From positions 1 to 20,078 of the forward strand of contig JNEM01010816.1 in assembly GCA_000697335.1 (NCBI GenBank): a DNA stretch of 20,078 nt. Reading direction: 5' to 3'. Positions 1 to 9,862 of this stretch are shown one piece after another. The notes beneath the pieces were generated by a model. The model ran no database searches. It had not been told where the DNA came from and saw only the letters and a program-made list of their open reading frames with translations. The stretch comes from Conidiobolus incongruus B7586 (taxonomy: Eukaryota; Entomophthoromycota; Entomophthoromycetes; Entomophthorales; Conidiobolaceae). The position numbers were made by a program, and so were the translations under genes. The first letter of the stretch is position 1. Each line of letters opens with the position of its first letter.

Positions 1-327
1 AATTTCTAATAAAAGAACTATCTTACAAATATTAAAAGCTTGCTAAAAGTAAGGAAAAAAGTTATTAATAGGAAAAGAAATATTAATTTCACTTTATATA
101 CTAAATTATATATATTATTTATTAATTTATTTATATAATTTTAATTTTGAAATTATATTATCATTTAATTTTTGAACTAATATTATAAAACTAATTTAAA
201 TATATAATGGAAAAATAATTTATAAATTATTATTTGAAATTTATAATATCCTTATTTATTTATAAAAGGATTAGTGGATTCACACCCAATTAAAAGCAAA
301 AGTTTATATCTATTTAATTATATATTA
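1..327. other. A+T-rich left flank, no gene seen
   Basis: The stretch is nearly pure A and T apart from a slightly mixed patch around 270-305 (GGATTAGTGGATTCACACCC). No open frame of note and no TATA-to-ATG arrangement like that of the four genes is visible. It ends at a TA dinucleotide (326-327) that serves as the target site of mariner copy A. A fifth family member, if the array continues leftwards, would lie outside the window. Confidence 0.6.
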
Positions 328-362
328 ATGCAGAAATTAAATAATGGCATAAATTTAAAATT
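328..362. repeat. Left terminal inverted repeat of mariner copy A
   Basis: The first 35 bp begin ATGCAGAAATTAAATAATGG and match the reverse complement of the right end (ATATGGAAATTAAAAAATAG). The same arms, starting GTGTAGAAATT and GTATAGAAATT, bound copy B. The arms of copy A have drifted mostly by transitions. Confidence 0.8.
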
Positions 363-1617
363 AAAATATAATATATAAATTAATATTAAATAAATAAATT
401 AATATAAAATATTTAAAATTAATTAAATAATACAAAATTAATAGCCTTTTTTATTATTAATAGCTTTTTTCTAAACTTTTGGTAAGCTTCTAATATCTAA
501 AAAATAGTTTTTTTATTAAAGACTGAGATTTGATATTTCAAAAACCAATTTAATTTATTTGCAAGATTTTTTTCCTGTAAACTGATTTTTTAATTATCTA
601 AAACAATTATAATCACATAGGTTATAATCAGGTGAATATACTAGATGTGGTAACTCTTTCCAGTTTTTTTATATATAAAATCTTTTATAGCTTTAGCTTT
701 ATATATTTTATAATTTTCATTCAAAATAATAGTTATTCTTAATTTATATTGCTAATACCATTTAAAAATTATTTTATTTAAAAAATTAATATATAATTTA
801 CTATTAATTAATATTCCTTGAGATATTAAATAAAAAAACCATATAGCATTATATTCCATTATAATCATTAATATTTATTAATATTTAAAATACTTATTTA
901 TTGGAATTTATAGAGAGAATTAATTTTGCTTAACCTAACACCTTGTTTTATTTTTAAAAAAGGATTATATAAAGGAATTTAAGATTTATCAATTATAGGT
1001 ATATGTTGTAAAAACCTTTGTTTTTGCTTATAACTTAGTAAGTTTAATTTAACTATAGCTATTCTAATTTTTTTTAGACTTTTGTTAAATAATAAGATTT
1101 CTATTTTGTATATTTATTAATTAATCCAAGTTTAAACTTAAGTATATATAATATATTAGTATAATTAATATTAAATTGCTTTGTTAATTCTCTAGCTGAA
1201 ATAAAAAGATACTTCTTAATATATTTTTTTATTTTATTGGTAAGTGAAAAAATGACAATAAAAATTAATCTTCCAGATTTTAATAAATTTTAAATAATGT
1301 CCTTTCCAGCTTTAAAATCACAAATCTAGCAATATATAGTAGTTTTAGATAAAGCACCATCTTCACAAGCTGTTTGCAAGTTTTAGATGATTTTACAAGG
1401 TTTATGGTTAAGTTTGAAAAATACAAAAATAAAAGCTTTTTTGATAATTACTATCTAGATTAATTATAATTAAATTTAACTATAAATTTTAAAATCAAAA
1501 TATTTTAATAAAAAAATAATTAAAATTGAATATATATATAGTTTGAAAATATTTATTTTCCTATATATTTTATATATAAATAATCTTTTAAAATATATAA
1601 TATATTTGAAAGATCAG

Positions 1618-1652
1618 AAATTAAAAAATTTGCTATTTTTTAATTTCCATAT
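1618..1652. repeat. Right terminal inverted repeat of mariner copy A
   Basis: This arm is complementary to 328-362 and is followed by TA (1653-1654), the expected Tc1/mariner target duplication. Confidence 0.8.
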
Positions 1653-1654
1653 TA

Positions 1655-3580
1655 ATAATAAGGAATATTAAACTTTTATTATATTCTAATTCCAAATTAA
1701 TTTAAAAAATAATATATATAATATCAGATATGAAGGACCTTGAATAAAATATAAAATATTTAAAGATTTAATAAATTGGTAATAAAAAATAAATACTGAA
1801 TTAAATATAATTATTATATTTGATAATATTACCATTCAAAATATAAAAAATAGTAATTATTTTGGAAAATCTAAAAATAATTTATATTATTATACATTAT
1901 TAAATTTAATATCTTGATTAAACTTTTACCTTTAAACATATTATTTATTATTAGTTTTATTTTATAATAATTTATTAATATAGAATATTTAAAAAAATTT
2001 TTTAATAATTATGTTTATTTTATAATTATAATATAAAAATATGAAATAAATATTATGCTAAAAACGTTAGATAATGTAATGGTAAATGTCAATACTTAGA
2101 TATATATTTTGAAAGTATTTTTTAATAAAGTAACATATTTGAAATATAAAGAACAAATAAAAATTATATTATAGGAAATATAAAACTTTTAAAAATATAT
2201 ATTTCAAATGAAATATAAATCAAATATTTAAAAATATTTGGAAAATCAAAATACTCTCAACTTTCTATAATATGTTTATTTTTATATATTAATAAATATA
2301 TATTCATTATATTGTTTTAGGTTTTGGGATTTTTAATAATTTTTATATAGTCAATATTCTGAATTTATATTTAAAATGATATTTTCAATTAAAATTTATT
2401 TATCAATAATTTATAGAGTTTTATATTTATATATTTAAATTAAATAAAAAATAATTTTATAATTGAATTATTTATAAATTAATAAAGTATTTAAATATAT
2501 ATCATTATTTCAAGCTTTTTAATTATATTCATTTATATAATATATTTATCTAGATATATAAATATAAGAAAACATTGATTTCACAGAATTTTTATATAAT
2601 TAATATCTTTGTTAAAAGACTAGTTCTTTACACTCTTATATATACTTTTATATAATTCAATTAATTATAAATTATATAATTAATTTATATTTTTATAATT
2701 AAATTAATTATATAAATAACATTGAATTATCTAATAAATAAGGTTCTTTTTTTCCTCTTAATTCTTACTATTTTTTATCTTCTCTATTATTTCTAAGATT
2801 GAGACTATATTCTGTCACTATTATAGTATATTGGCATTACCTAATATAAATCTTAATATATCAGTGACTCATTTCAATTCGAAGCTTAATTAAACTTTGT
2901 TTATATTTCCACATTATATCACCACTTTCCGTGCCACGATATTTTATATTAAGTCTTCTTCTTCAGTATATTGGTAATCTTTACCACTACACTTACAATC
3001 TCAAATTTTTTGAAAAATTTCAAATATGACTATCAATCTTGATTTTTGCAATTATATTAAAAGTATTCATTTAATGGTATATATACTCCTTTCTATTTAT
3101 AATTTAAATATTTTTGAGCACATCTTAAAAAAATAAAAAAATTAGAATTTCATGTAATTTCAATATAAACCAATTATTCATAGATAATATCAAATTATGA
3201 TTATTGAAAATATTGAAAATATAACATAATAATCTATTTTTTTCTAGAAACTTTAATTATTCTTCAATTTAAATATTAATAAAAATCCAATATTTAAAAT
3301 TTACTGTAGCTATTATTCATTGATATTCAATTTATGGTTATTTAATTTCATTTGTAACATTCTTATAAAATATATTGACAAATACAACATTTTCTATAAG
3401 TTCAAGCCAAAATTACGGAATTAGGTAGCGGAGATAAAAGTGAAATAACCGAGAATGATTTAATATTTCAAAAACTAGATAATTACATATACTTTATAAA
3501 TATATTTAAAACCGTAAAATTAACAATAATATTTTTAAACCTAAAATATATATTTAGCATAATAATGCCAAATGTACAAT
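1655..3580. other. A+T-rich spacer before gene copy 1
   Basis: I see no gene here. Both strands are full of stops and A/T runs. The part from about 2740 to 3010 is less A+T-rich than its surroundings and holds two loosely similar lines, AGTATATTGGCATTACC near 2826 and AGTATATTGGTAATCTTTACC near 2966. It could be a remnant of an old repeat or of sequence upstream of gene copy 1, but nothing identifies it. Confidence 0.5.
2649..2714. repeat. A+T-only inverted repeat
   Basis: The arms 2649-2669 and 2694-2714 are complementary at about 19 of 21 positions around a 24-nt loop. The sequence is almost purely A and T, so chance formation in this background is quite possible. No element family is recognisable. 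Confidence 0.45.
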
Positions 3581-4330
3581 TTTTATGATACTGGTTAAAA
3601 ACAATATAAATTGATAATTTAAATTTCCGAACAAAATGTCTTCCAATTCCTAATTTATTTTTATAATTTTCAAGATTATTGGCAAAATAATAATCATATA
3701 ACTTGTTATAAATTTGTTAAAATTTTAATTTTCCCCACAATTTATGTTATTTTTAATTGAAAAGAAGATCAACTTATTTTAATGAAATTTTTTGTTAGTT
3801 ATTTCCTAAAGGATTATTATTATTATTATTATATATATTACATTTGAATTTCATTCAAATAGTCCAATTAATTCATATTTAAATTAAAACTAACTCATTT
3901 TGGAAAATTTCAAAAAATACCTCTAATTTAGAATTATTAAAATTGAGTTGAAAAATTGTGGGGATACTATATTAGTTATATTGACTTTCTGAAACTAATA
4001 TCAACATAAAATTTGGTAAATGAAGACAAAATAAAATTAAAAATATAAGGATAATAATTTATTAAATTCCGTGAAAGAGCTTCTAAATGTTATAATCTAA
4101 TTTTTTATGCAATTATTCACCTTGATTGGAAATATTAAACTTTTACTTGATAATTTTAACCAAATGTAATATAACAAGATAGCAATTGAGGTTGAGATAA
4201 AAATAGCAAATTGGCAAACTTTCAATATTTTTAGAATAAATCATTTCTTCAGTATTCAATTTATTTTTATTGAAGAGGCTAAAACTCTGATTGTGATTAG
4301 ATTTGAAATTGTTTGAATACTGATTGACTT
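3581..4330 (+). promoter_or_regulatory. Distal upstream region of gene copy 1
   Basis: This part shares short lines with the upstream regions of copies 2 and 3. The clearest is TCTGAAACTAATATCAACA at 3988-4006, 673 bp before the ATG. It is identical to 13138-13156 upstream of copy 3 and 17 of 19 to 8407-8425 upstream of copy 2. A weaker line AAATTTCCGA at about 3620 matches lines before copies 2 (8019) and 3 (12724). Copy 1 lacks a clear version of the 85-bp block seen about 1.08 kb before the other three, so its upstream region appears the most diverged. Function is inferred only from conservation. Confidence 0.5.
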
Positions 4331-4331
4331 T

Positions 4332-4600
4332 TATCAGTTACTAATTCCAGCAATGCGAATGATGAATGTGGATATAAATATAACCTATTGACATTGGCAT
4401 CCTTGGCTTTCATTGGCTAACTCTAATGAACCGATAGTCAAACAAAATAAACAATTCAAAATAAAAAAGGAGTGCGAGTACAGTAGAAACCGCTAATTCA
4501 AATTATAAATTTGATTAAGTATTGGTGATGATTGGTCAATTGATTTGATTAAATTAATTAAGATCATTTAAATGAGATGAATATTTTTGTGTATAAAAGA
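4332..4600 (+). promoter_or_regulatory. Promoter of gene copy 1
   Basis: TATAAAAG lies at 4592-4599, 69 bp before the ATG. An inverted CCAAT box, ATTGGTCAAT, lies at 4531-4540, about 61 bp before the TATA box, at the usual place for an NF-Y/HAP-type site. Further up, GGAGTGCGAG (4469-4478) and ACCGCTAATT (4489-4498) recur before copy 2. TATCAGTTACTAATTC at 4332-4347 matches GATCAGTTACTTAATTC before copies 2 and 3. Two extra CATTGGC lines (4392-4398 and 4411-4417) are particular to this copy. Confidence 0.75.
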
Positions 4601-4660
4601 AAAATGTTAGTCAGCTAAGTCACTAGTATTTCAAGTTTTATCATTTTTAATTATAATATT

Positions 4661-5017
4661 ATGAACTCACCAGTAACAAGTTATGAACAATTTGTTCAAA
4701 CTATTGAAAAATGTGCATCTTTCGAATCTATTGAAAAAATGGGATATATCTCTCAAATGCGTCGCAGAGGATCTACTATATCCATTTACTCACAAAACTC
4801 AATAGCTTCATCAATCTGTACAAATGCATCTACCAAGTCAGTTGTGCCATCAGCACTAGATTATGATACTGCTCTATACCAAAAAGGCTTTGACCACCGC
4901 CAATTCGACTCCAATGAAGATTTTGATGCTATCATTAAACAAGGATTCCATGGATATGGATTAGAATCCATGCCAACTTTAAGATTGACCTTAACACCCG
5001 AAATACTAAGAAATTAA
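4661..5017 (+). CDS. Small PKA-site protein of unknown family, array copy 1
   Basis: The gene encodes 118 residues in one uninterrupted frame ending in TAA. I do not recognise the family and see no signal peptide or membrane segment, so a soluble intracellular protein is likely. Residues 1-31 look like an amphipathic helix region (Y8, QF, then IEKMGYI). An invariant RRRGS at 34-38 is a textbook basophilic-kinase site (RRxS, Ser38) and starts a Ser/Thr-rich stretch to about 60. ALYQKGF at 71-77 leads into an acidic segment with FD pairs, and the tail MPTLRLTLTPEILRN (104-118) is nearly invariant in all copies. The ATG follows a TATA box by 69 bp and has A at -3. Compared with copies 2 to 4 it is the most diverged (STIS for SNVS, MGY for MAY, NEDFD for EEFD); hand alignment to copy 2 gives about 75% identity. 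The coding part is visibly richer in G+C than its flanks. Confidence 0.93.
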   Translation: MNSPVTSYEQFVQTIEKCASFESIEKMGYISQMRRRGSTISIYSQNSIASSICTNASTKSVVPSALDYDTALYQKGFDHRQFDSNEDFDAIIKQGFHGYGLESMPTLRLTLTPEILRN

Positions 5018-5199
5018 TTTATCATAAACAAATTCAATAATGCTGCTTTTTCAGTTCTTTTGAAAAGGATTGAATGGAAACTCAAATTTCCCATACCAAT
5101 TAACTAAGCTCTCCTCCACCTCAATTATAACTGGCCAAAATCACCTTACATATTGTAAATATTCACACCTAACTTGAAAACTTAAATATAAAAAATAAA
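5018..5199 (+). promoter_or_regulatory. 3' UTR of gene copy 1 with hairpin, C/U tract and PUF-type site
   Basis: A hairpin can form at 5050-5074 (stem including UCAGUUCU with AGGAUUGA, two G-U wobbles), 33 bp after the stop. It is followed by a pyrimidine tract CTCTCCTCCACCTC at 5109-5122 and then TGTAAATA at 5154-5161, an exact UGUANAUA Pumilio/PUF-family motif 137 bp after the stop. The same order of elements follows the other copies. Binding is inferred from the motif, not shown. Confidence 0.6.
5194..5199 (+). terminator. Probable polyadenylation signal, copy 1
   Basis: AATAAA lies 177 bp after the stop, just past the PUF-type motif. It predicts a short transcript of roughly 0.6 kb. In DNA this A+T-rich the hexamer also occurs by chance, so the regular position after all four genes is the main support. 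Confidence 0.5.
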
Positions 5200-7650
5200 T
5201 AATTCAAAGTAAAGAAATCAAAGAAAATCATTTTAGTTTTCATATATATAAATTGAAAAAAAACTAAGTAATAATATAACAAATAAACAAGTTTGAATAA
5301 GTCAATCATTTCACTTGTTTAGATTGAATATTGTTCATTCATTTGTTATAATAATTTCAAATTTTACTCTTTTATAATATATACTAATAAACATTTCAAT
5401 TGTTGGTGTTATTGAGTTTTATATTCAATATTAATATTAAAAGTTCAAGTATACTAAATAAATTTAAACATTCTTGTTAAAAAATGTTATTTGCTCGATT
5501 TGATTAATCCTTATTTTAAAATATATCATTAATTTAATATCATCTTTAATAATAAATTCAGCATTACCACATATATGTTCAATGTAATACTATTAATGTT
5601 TAAAATCTACATTTCAAAAGTCAATATAGTATTCTTATTAATAATTAACAGATTTTAATGGTTTAAAATTGATACTATAATATAACTGATAAATCCTAAT
5701 CAATAAGCAAATTAGTTTTGGACATTATATATATATCATATTTCTTCAAATAGCTAACTATAAAAATATATTGTTACTAATATAGAATATTATCAATAAT
5801 CAAGACACTATTTAAAATACATTTGAACTACAAGTAATTGAAATTTATATTATCTGCGAGCAAATATCCATTAATTCAATATAAAAAAGGATCAAACAAT
5901 CATATCAGTATCTTAATTAATTTTCTATTCAATATTATAAGGAGAAGATTACTTAAACCAGTAATTTATAATTAAAATAATTTTTAATATTCAAATATTG
6001 ATATCAAATTTAAAGTTTGCCTCTCGCAAAAAACCTAAATACGTAATATTATTAGGTTCGGTGATTACTCATTTAATATTATAAAATAAATATTCATTTA
6101 TTTATATTATTTCCCAGTTTTTTCAAATTTTCATTTGAAAAATATGTCTCATTATAGAAAACTTTAAAATTTTTTAAATAATAATAATATTTGAAATGAT
6201 ACAAAATAAAATAATTAGGATTCTCTTTATTTATTTCAATATACCTCAATTTTTAAATGAAGAAATCTAAATTGGGGTTTAATATTAAAGTCGATAATTT
6301 TAATTATATATTCCACCGTTTGTATATATACCAATTAATTATCAAAATAATGGAATTAGTTTTTTTGAATATATCTCTTAGTTCTGAGATCGAGCATTTT
6401 TCTAAGATTTAATGAATAAAATACATTTAAATATTTATTAATTGTATTTATTAATATCAAAATATGAGTGTGAAATTTAAATATAGTTGACTAATAAGGC
6501 CATTTTAAATAATTTAAATGAAATAATCATATTATATTGATTAATAACTACAATGTATTGTAATGAAAAAGTCAAATTAGATAAAAATTGATAAAACACA
6601 TTTACTCAAAATACTAATTTAAAAATATCTAAAAACAGTATAATTTCGATTTAGGAAAATTGATATAAAATTGAATTACTAGAATATTAAAGATGATATA
6701 ATTTGTATATTCATCAAATTTATACTGAATTTTAAATATATAACTATAACGATTGAATATAATAGTAAGGTATTTTAAAAAAACGATTCACAATCTAAAG
6801 ACAGAGTATTTATAATATTTTAATAGATACATAAGTCAGAAATTAAAATATTTCGTTATTGATTCCTAATTGAAATCTTTACACATTATTATTTTATAAC
6901 TTAAATTGAATTATAATTTTTTATCATGATATAATCAATTAAAAATTCATATTGAATACAATATAGGTTAAATATTGATTTGAGAATTCTGATTTGTAAA
7001 CAGTTGATGCAAAACTTTTGATCGCATGAATATTAACATTGTAAAAAAAGTTGGATTGATCAAGTCTAGAATTTATTGTATATTAAATAATTAATAGAAA
7101 AATCATTATTCACATTAAAATAACGTTATAATCATTAATATAAATTGATATTTTATGTAAATTTATCTTTATCAGAGATTTAACTGCAATAAATGCAAAA
7201 TTGATTGTATGGATGTAAAAATTTGATCTCTTACATTTTAATGCATGATATAATTTGCAGGATTAACTCATCTAGACTAAAGAATAGATGCGGAATATGA
7301 TAGTAAAATTTTGTCTAAAATACATCCTTAAGTTTTATCCATACATATTATATCCGCTTATTTTAATATCCCAATCACCTATTTCAAAGTATTAAATTAC
7401 AATGTTTTTCAATAAGTAGTTCCTTTATATCAATATTTAACACGAAATTACAGCTACTCCTACTTTTTAACAGATATGTTTTTTAATAATCGTATTTAAT
7501 TACTCCATTTTTTTCACTATTTTAAACAAAAGTTGTAAAATAATCAATATACCCACGTTTGTAGGTTCAATATCTTCAACATTTTATTTTACTCCGAGTT
7601 TCTATTCAATATCAGTAATGAATTTTAATATAATAAGAATATTATTTAAA
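5200..7650. other. A+T-rich spacer between gene copies 1 and 2
   Basis: There is no coding frame of note in either direction. A foldback structure lies at 5275-5350 (separate entry). A small inverted repeat, AACCTAA (6032-6038) with TTAGGTT (6052-6058), sits in a slightly G+C-richer patch. Around 7180-7380 a less A+T-rich stretch contains ATATCCGCT (about 7350), which recurs near 16243 before copy 4 at a comparable distance from the gene, so the duplicated unit may begin about 1.8 kb upstream. Confidence 0.5.
5275..5350. repeat. Bipartite foldback sequence, possible three-way junction
   Basis: Outer arms TATAACAAAT (5275-5284) and ATTTGTTATA (5341-5350) are perfectly complementary over 10 bp. 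Directly inside, AAACAAGT (5285-5292) pairs with ACTTGTTT (5313-5320) and encloses a smaller TTGA/TCAA stem (5293-5296, 5302-5305). The remaining 20 nt can form a GAAT/ATTC stem (5326-5329, 5337-5340). Together they could fold as a branched structure. It lies about 260 bp past copy 1, beyond the likely polyadenylation site. It may be a small foldback element or a chance structure. Confidence 0.45.
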
Positions 7651-8800
7651 TTTGTCAATATGTAGTCATATACTTGAATTGATTTAACTCCTAAGTTTTA
7701 TATTAATAACTTACTAAATACAAACAACTTAAGGTAATTCAAGTCAATATAGTATATGGCTATTGAAATGAATTTGAAACTATTACCTTATTACTTTAAA
7801 ATAAATTATAGTATTATTAATTAATAAGCTAAAGTAGCATGATATAATATATAAAAGACTAGAATATTACAATATCATTTTCTATGTAAAATTTAAAACC
7901 GTGTGATTATTAAGTTTGTTTAAATTTTTATTAAAATCATTTAAGTTATGGCATTAAAATGCTATTAACTAGAAATCTAAATAATTTTGAATAAAAAAGT
8001 GCCTAGATTTTAATTTAAATTTCCGAGTGTGAAAATTCTCATTGTAACTGAAACCTAACCCTTTTCTCCAGATCTTTATGACTACTAATGATATTGCGCT
8101 AAGGGGCCAATTTAGTTAATTATTCATTAATTTTTACTTAATAGCGAAGTTATTCCGATTTTATAGTAAATATGGATCAAATAAGTTGGTCAACCAATCA
8201 GCTTGATAGACTATTTATTTGTTATTTATTTGATTCTTTCCTAAATAGCAATAAATATTCGTTTAAAAATATCAAATTAACTAAAGTAGTATTAGAATCG
8301 AAAATTTGAATCAAAACTAGGTTTGAGTAGCTTATTCTTGAATATTTAACAATTATTTTGAATTAATTTGAATTAAAAAATTATGATATTACTAGCTAAT
8401 TTGGAATCTGAAACCATTATCAACAAGTGAACTGTTAAAAGGTCAATTAAGTGGTAATCAAACATTAAAAATCTTGGAGGCCATATTTTTTATTTTTAAA
8501 TTGGAAAATATGATTATGAACACTATATCAAGTATATCAATGTTGTAACTATACAGTTTCATTTGAAATCGGATTATTCATGTAGCAATTTTTACAATAG
8601 ATAATATGCACAGCACCCGAGCTTTTGTTAAGTAATAGTATTTTATTATTATTTTATTTAATATTAGAATATTTTAATACTTGAATAAATTAAGAAAAAT
8701 AACTTCACAAGAATTCTCAATTATATTTCATTTTTTTAAATATATATATATATATTTGTTTTTATTTAAAATTTCACTTACATTATATTTAAAATTGTTT
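7650..8800 (+). promoter_or_regulatory. Distal upstream region of gene copy 2
   Basis: Several lines match the upstream region of copy 3 in the same order and at nearly the same distance from the ATG. They are AGCTAAAGTAGCATGA at 7827-7842 (identical 16-mer at 12529-12544), AAATTTCCGA at 8019, the block 8046-8128 (separate entry), TCTGAAACCATTATCAACA at 8407-8425 continuing to GGTAATCAAACATT at about 8452, and AATATGCACAG at 8603-8613. Such collinear retention in otherwise drifting A+T-rich DNA suggests enhancer-like elements, which is an inference from comparison within this window only. Confidence 0.6.
8046..8128 (+). promoter_or_regulatory. Conserved upstream block, copy 2
   Basis: The block begins AACTGAAACCTAACCCTTTT and runs through GACTACTAATGATATTGCG to GGCCAATTTAGTTAATTATTC. 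It aligns along its length with 12753-12840 and 17079-17170. It starts 1083 bp before the ATG, against 1089 and 1077 for the other two. No open frame runs through it. Confidence 0.65.
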
Positions 8801-8817
8801 GATTTGAGTGTGATTTT

Positions 8818-9068
8818 GATCAGTTACTTAATTCGGTTAATAGAATGTTGACTTAGAACATAAATATGGTTTTCTCAGATTTAGAACCAAAATTGACTGA
8901 ATAACTTCAAAATACAGTAATAAATCAAAAAATTGAAACATTAAATCTAGGAGTGCAAATTCAGAACAAACCGCTAATTTGAATTATGATAAAATTTAGT
9001 GTTATTTTCAATTGGTCATAAAATAAAGATGATCAGCAGTCATTTACTAAAATTTTTAGGTATAAAAA
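8818..9068 (+). promoter_or_regulatory. Promoter of gene copy 2
   Basis: TATAAAAA lies at 9061-9068, 68 bp before the ATG. The inverted CCAAT box ATTGGTCAT starts at 9011, 50 bp before the TATA box. GGAGTGC (8950-8956) and CCGCTAATTTGAATTAT (8971-8987) match the lines before copy 1. GATCAGTTACTTAATTC (8818-8834) is identical to 13519-13535 before copy 3. Confidence 0.75.
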
Positions 9069-9128
9069 GCTTGCTTCATCCATTCATTCATTATTATTCA
9101 GTTTCAGTTCATTAATAATCATAGTACC

Positions 9129-9485
9129 ATGAGCTCTTCAGTCATAAACTATCAACAATTCATCCAAACAATTGAAGCCTCTGAATCTATCGAGTATATA
9201 GAAAAGATGGCATACATATCACAAATGCGTCGTAGAGGATCTAATGTATCCATTTACTCGCAAAACTCAATTGCCTCATCAATCTGTACAAATGCTTCCA
9301 CTAAATCGGCTGTGCCATCAGCACTAGATTTGGACACTGCTCTTTATCAAAAGGGGTTTGAGCTCCGCCAATATGACTCTGATGAGGAGTTCGATATAAT
9401 TCTTGAGCAAGGATTCAATGGGAGTGTATCTGAATCCATGCCAACATTGAAACTCACTCTAACACCTGAACTATTAAGAAATTAA
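9129..9485 (+). CDS. Small PKA-site protein of unknown family, array copy 2
   Basis: The gene encodes 118 residues with no intron, ending in TAA. The family is not recognised. Order of parts: N-terminal segment with INYQQFIQTIE (6-16) and IEKMAYISQ; RRRGS at 34-38 with Ser38 as the likely phosphosite and Ser41 three residues on; Ser/Asn/Thr-rich stretch 41-60; PSALDLDTALYQKGFELRQ (63-81); acidic DSDEEFD (83-89); and the C-terminus MPTLKLTLTPELLRN with a proline-directed Thr112. It looks closest to the family consensus: about 79% identical to copy 3 and 75% to copy 1 by hand. The start is fixed by the 68-bp distance to the TATA box, by A at -3 and by homology from the first residue onwards. 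The mariner copy B lies only 342 bp after the stop but beyond the polyadenylation signal, so the gene looks undamaged. Confidence 0.93.
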   Translation: MSSSVINYQQFIQTIEASESIEYIEKMAYISQMRRRGSNVSIYSQNSIASSICTNASTKSAVPSALDLDTALYQKGFELRQYDSDEEFDIILEQGFNGSVSESMPTLKLTLTPELLRN

Positions 9486-9677
9486 TTTATTACAAAGTTC
9501 ATCTCAAAAATAATCAACTCTGCCAATGGAGTTGATTTCAAACCAAGTTTTCCAACGACAATCCTATCTCATTTCCTCCTTCGTTTATTCAGTTATTTAA
9601 TTAATACCAAATTTCCTCCTTCATTATGTATATATATGTTCAAATTTTAAATAATGTAAAAACATATTAAAAATAAA
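9486..9677 (+). promoter_or_regulatory. 3' UTR of gene copy 2 with hairpin, C/U tracts and PUF-type site
   Basis: A perfect 9-bp stem AATCAACTC (9512-9520) and GAGTTGATT (9529-9537) closes an 8-nt loop 27 bp after the stop. The line ATTTCCTCCTTC occurs twice (9571-9582 and 9611-9622). TGTATATA at 9627-9634 is a UGUANAUA motif, 142 bp after the stop, almost the same distance as in copy 1. Confidence 0.65.
9672..9677 (+). terminator. Probable polyadenylation signal, copy 2
   Basis: AATAAA lies 187 bp after the stop in an A-rich context and upstream of the inserted mariner copy B. Its position matches those after the other copies. Confidence 0.5.
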
Positions 9678-9827
9678 ATAATAAATGAATTCAATTTAAA
9701 ACAATTTTATTTATAAAAAAATTTATATATTACTTTTATTGAATTTTAAAATTTATTTATAAAAATGATTCTTTGATTGATATTTAAAATATTAATATTT
9801 TAATAGAAGATTTTAATTATATTATTA

Positions 9828-9862
9828 GTGTAGAAATTTAATAATGGCACAATTTTAAAATT
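9828..9862. repeat. Left terminal inverted repeat of mariner copy B
   Basis: The arm starts GTGTAGAAATTTAATAATGG. It is complementary to 11103-11137 at about 27 of 35 positions and homologous to the ends of copy A. Confidence 0.82.

Larger units (their letters stand above)
328..1652 (-). mobile_element. Decayed mariner-type (DD34D) transposon, copy A
   Basis: This is a DNA transposon of about 1.3 kb, the usual mariner size, bounded by imperfect inverted repeats of about 35 bp and flanking TA dinucleotides (326-327 and 1653-1654). Read on the minus strand, 601-700 gives LPHLVYSPDYNLCDY, the mariner LPHxxYSPDxxPxDY signature that holds the third catalytic Asp. Upstream lies the second segment (region 700-760), and the GDESW-like first segment reads IIDKS then a stop, then IPLYNP (about 965-1005). 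The frame is also lost in a poly-A tract between the second and third catalytic segments, and other stops are present, so it cannot encode transposase. Copy B at 9828-11137 is clearly the same family in the same orientation; a stretch of about 46 bp around 612-657 is identical in both. The exact ends may be off by a few bases because the flanks are also A+T rich. Confidence 0.88.

Noticed and set aside
6032-6058. Inverted repeat AACCTAA/TTAGGTT as a possible transposon end or RNA gene
   Set aside because: Only 7 bp per arm, single occurrence, and no boundary signal or homologous sequence seen elsewhere in the window.
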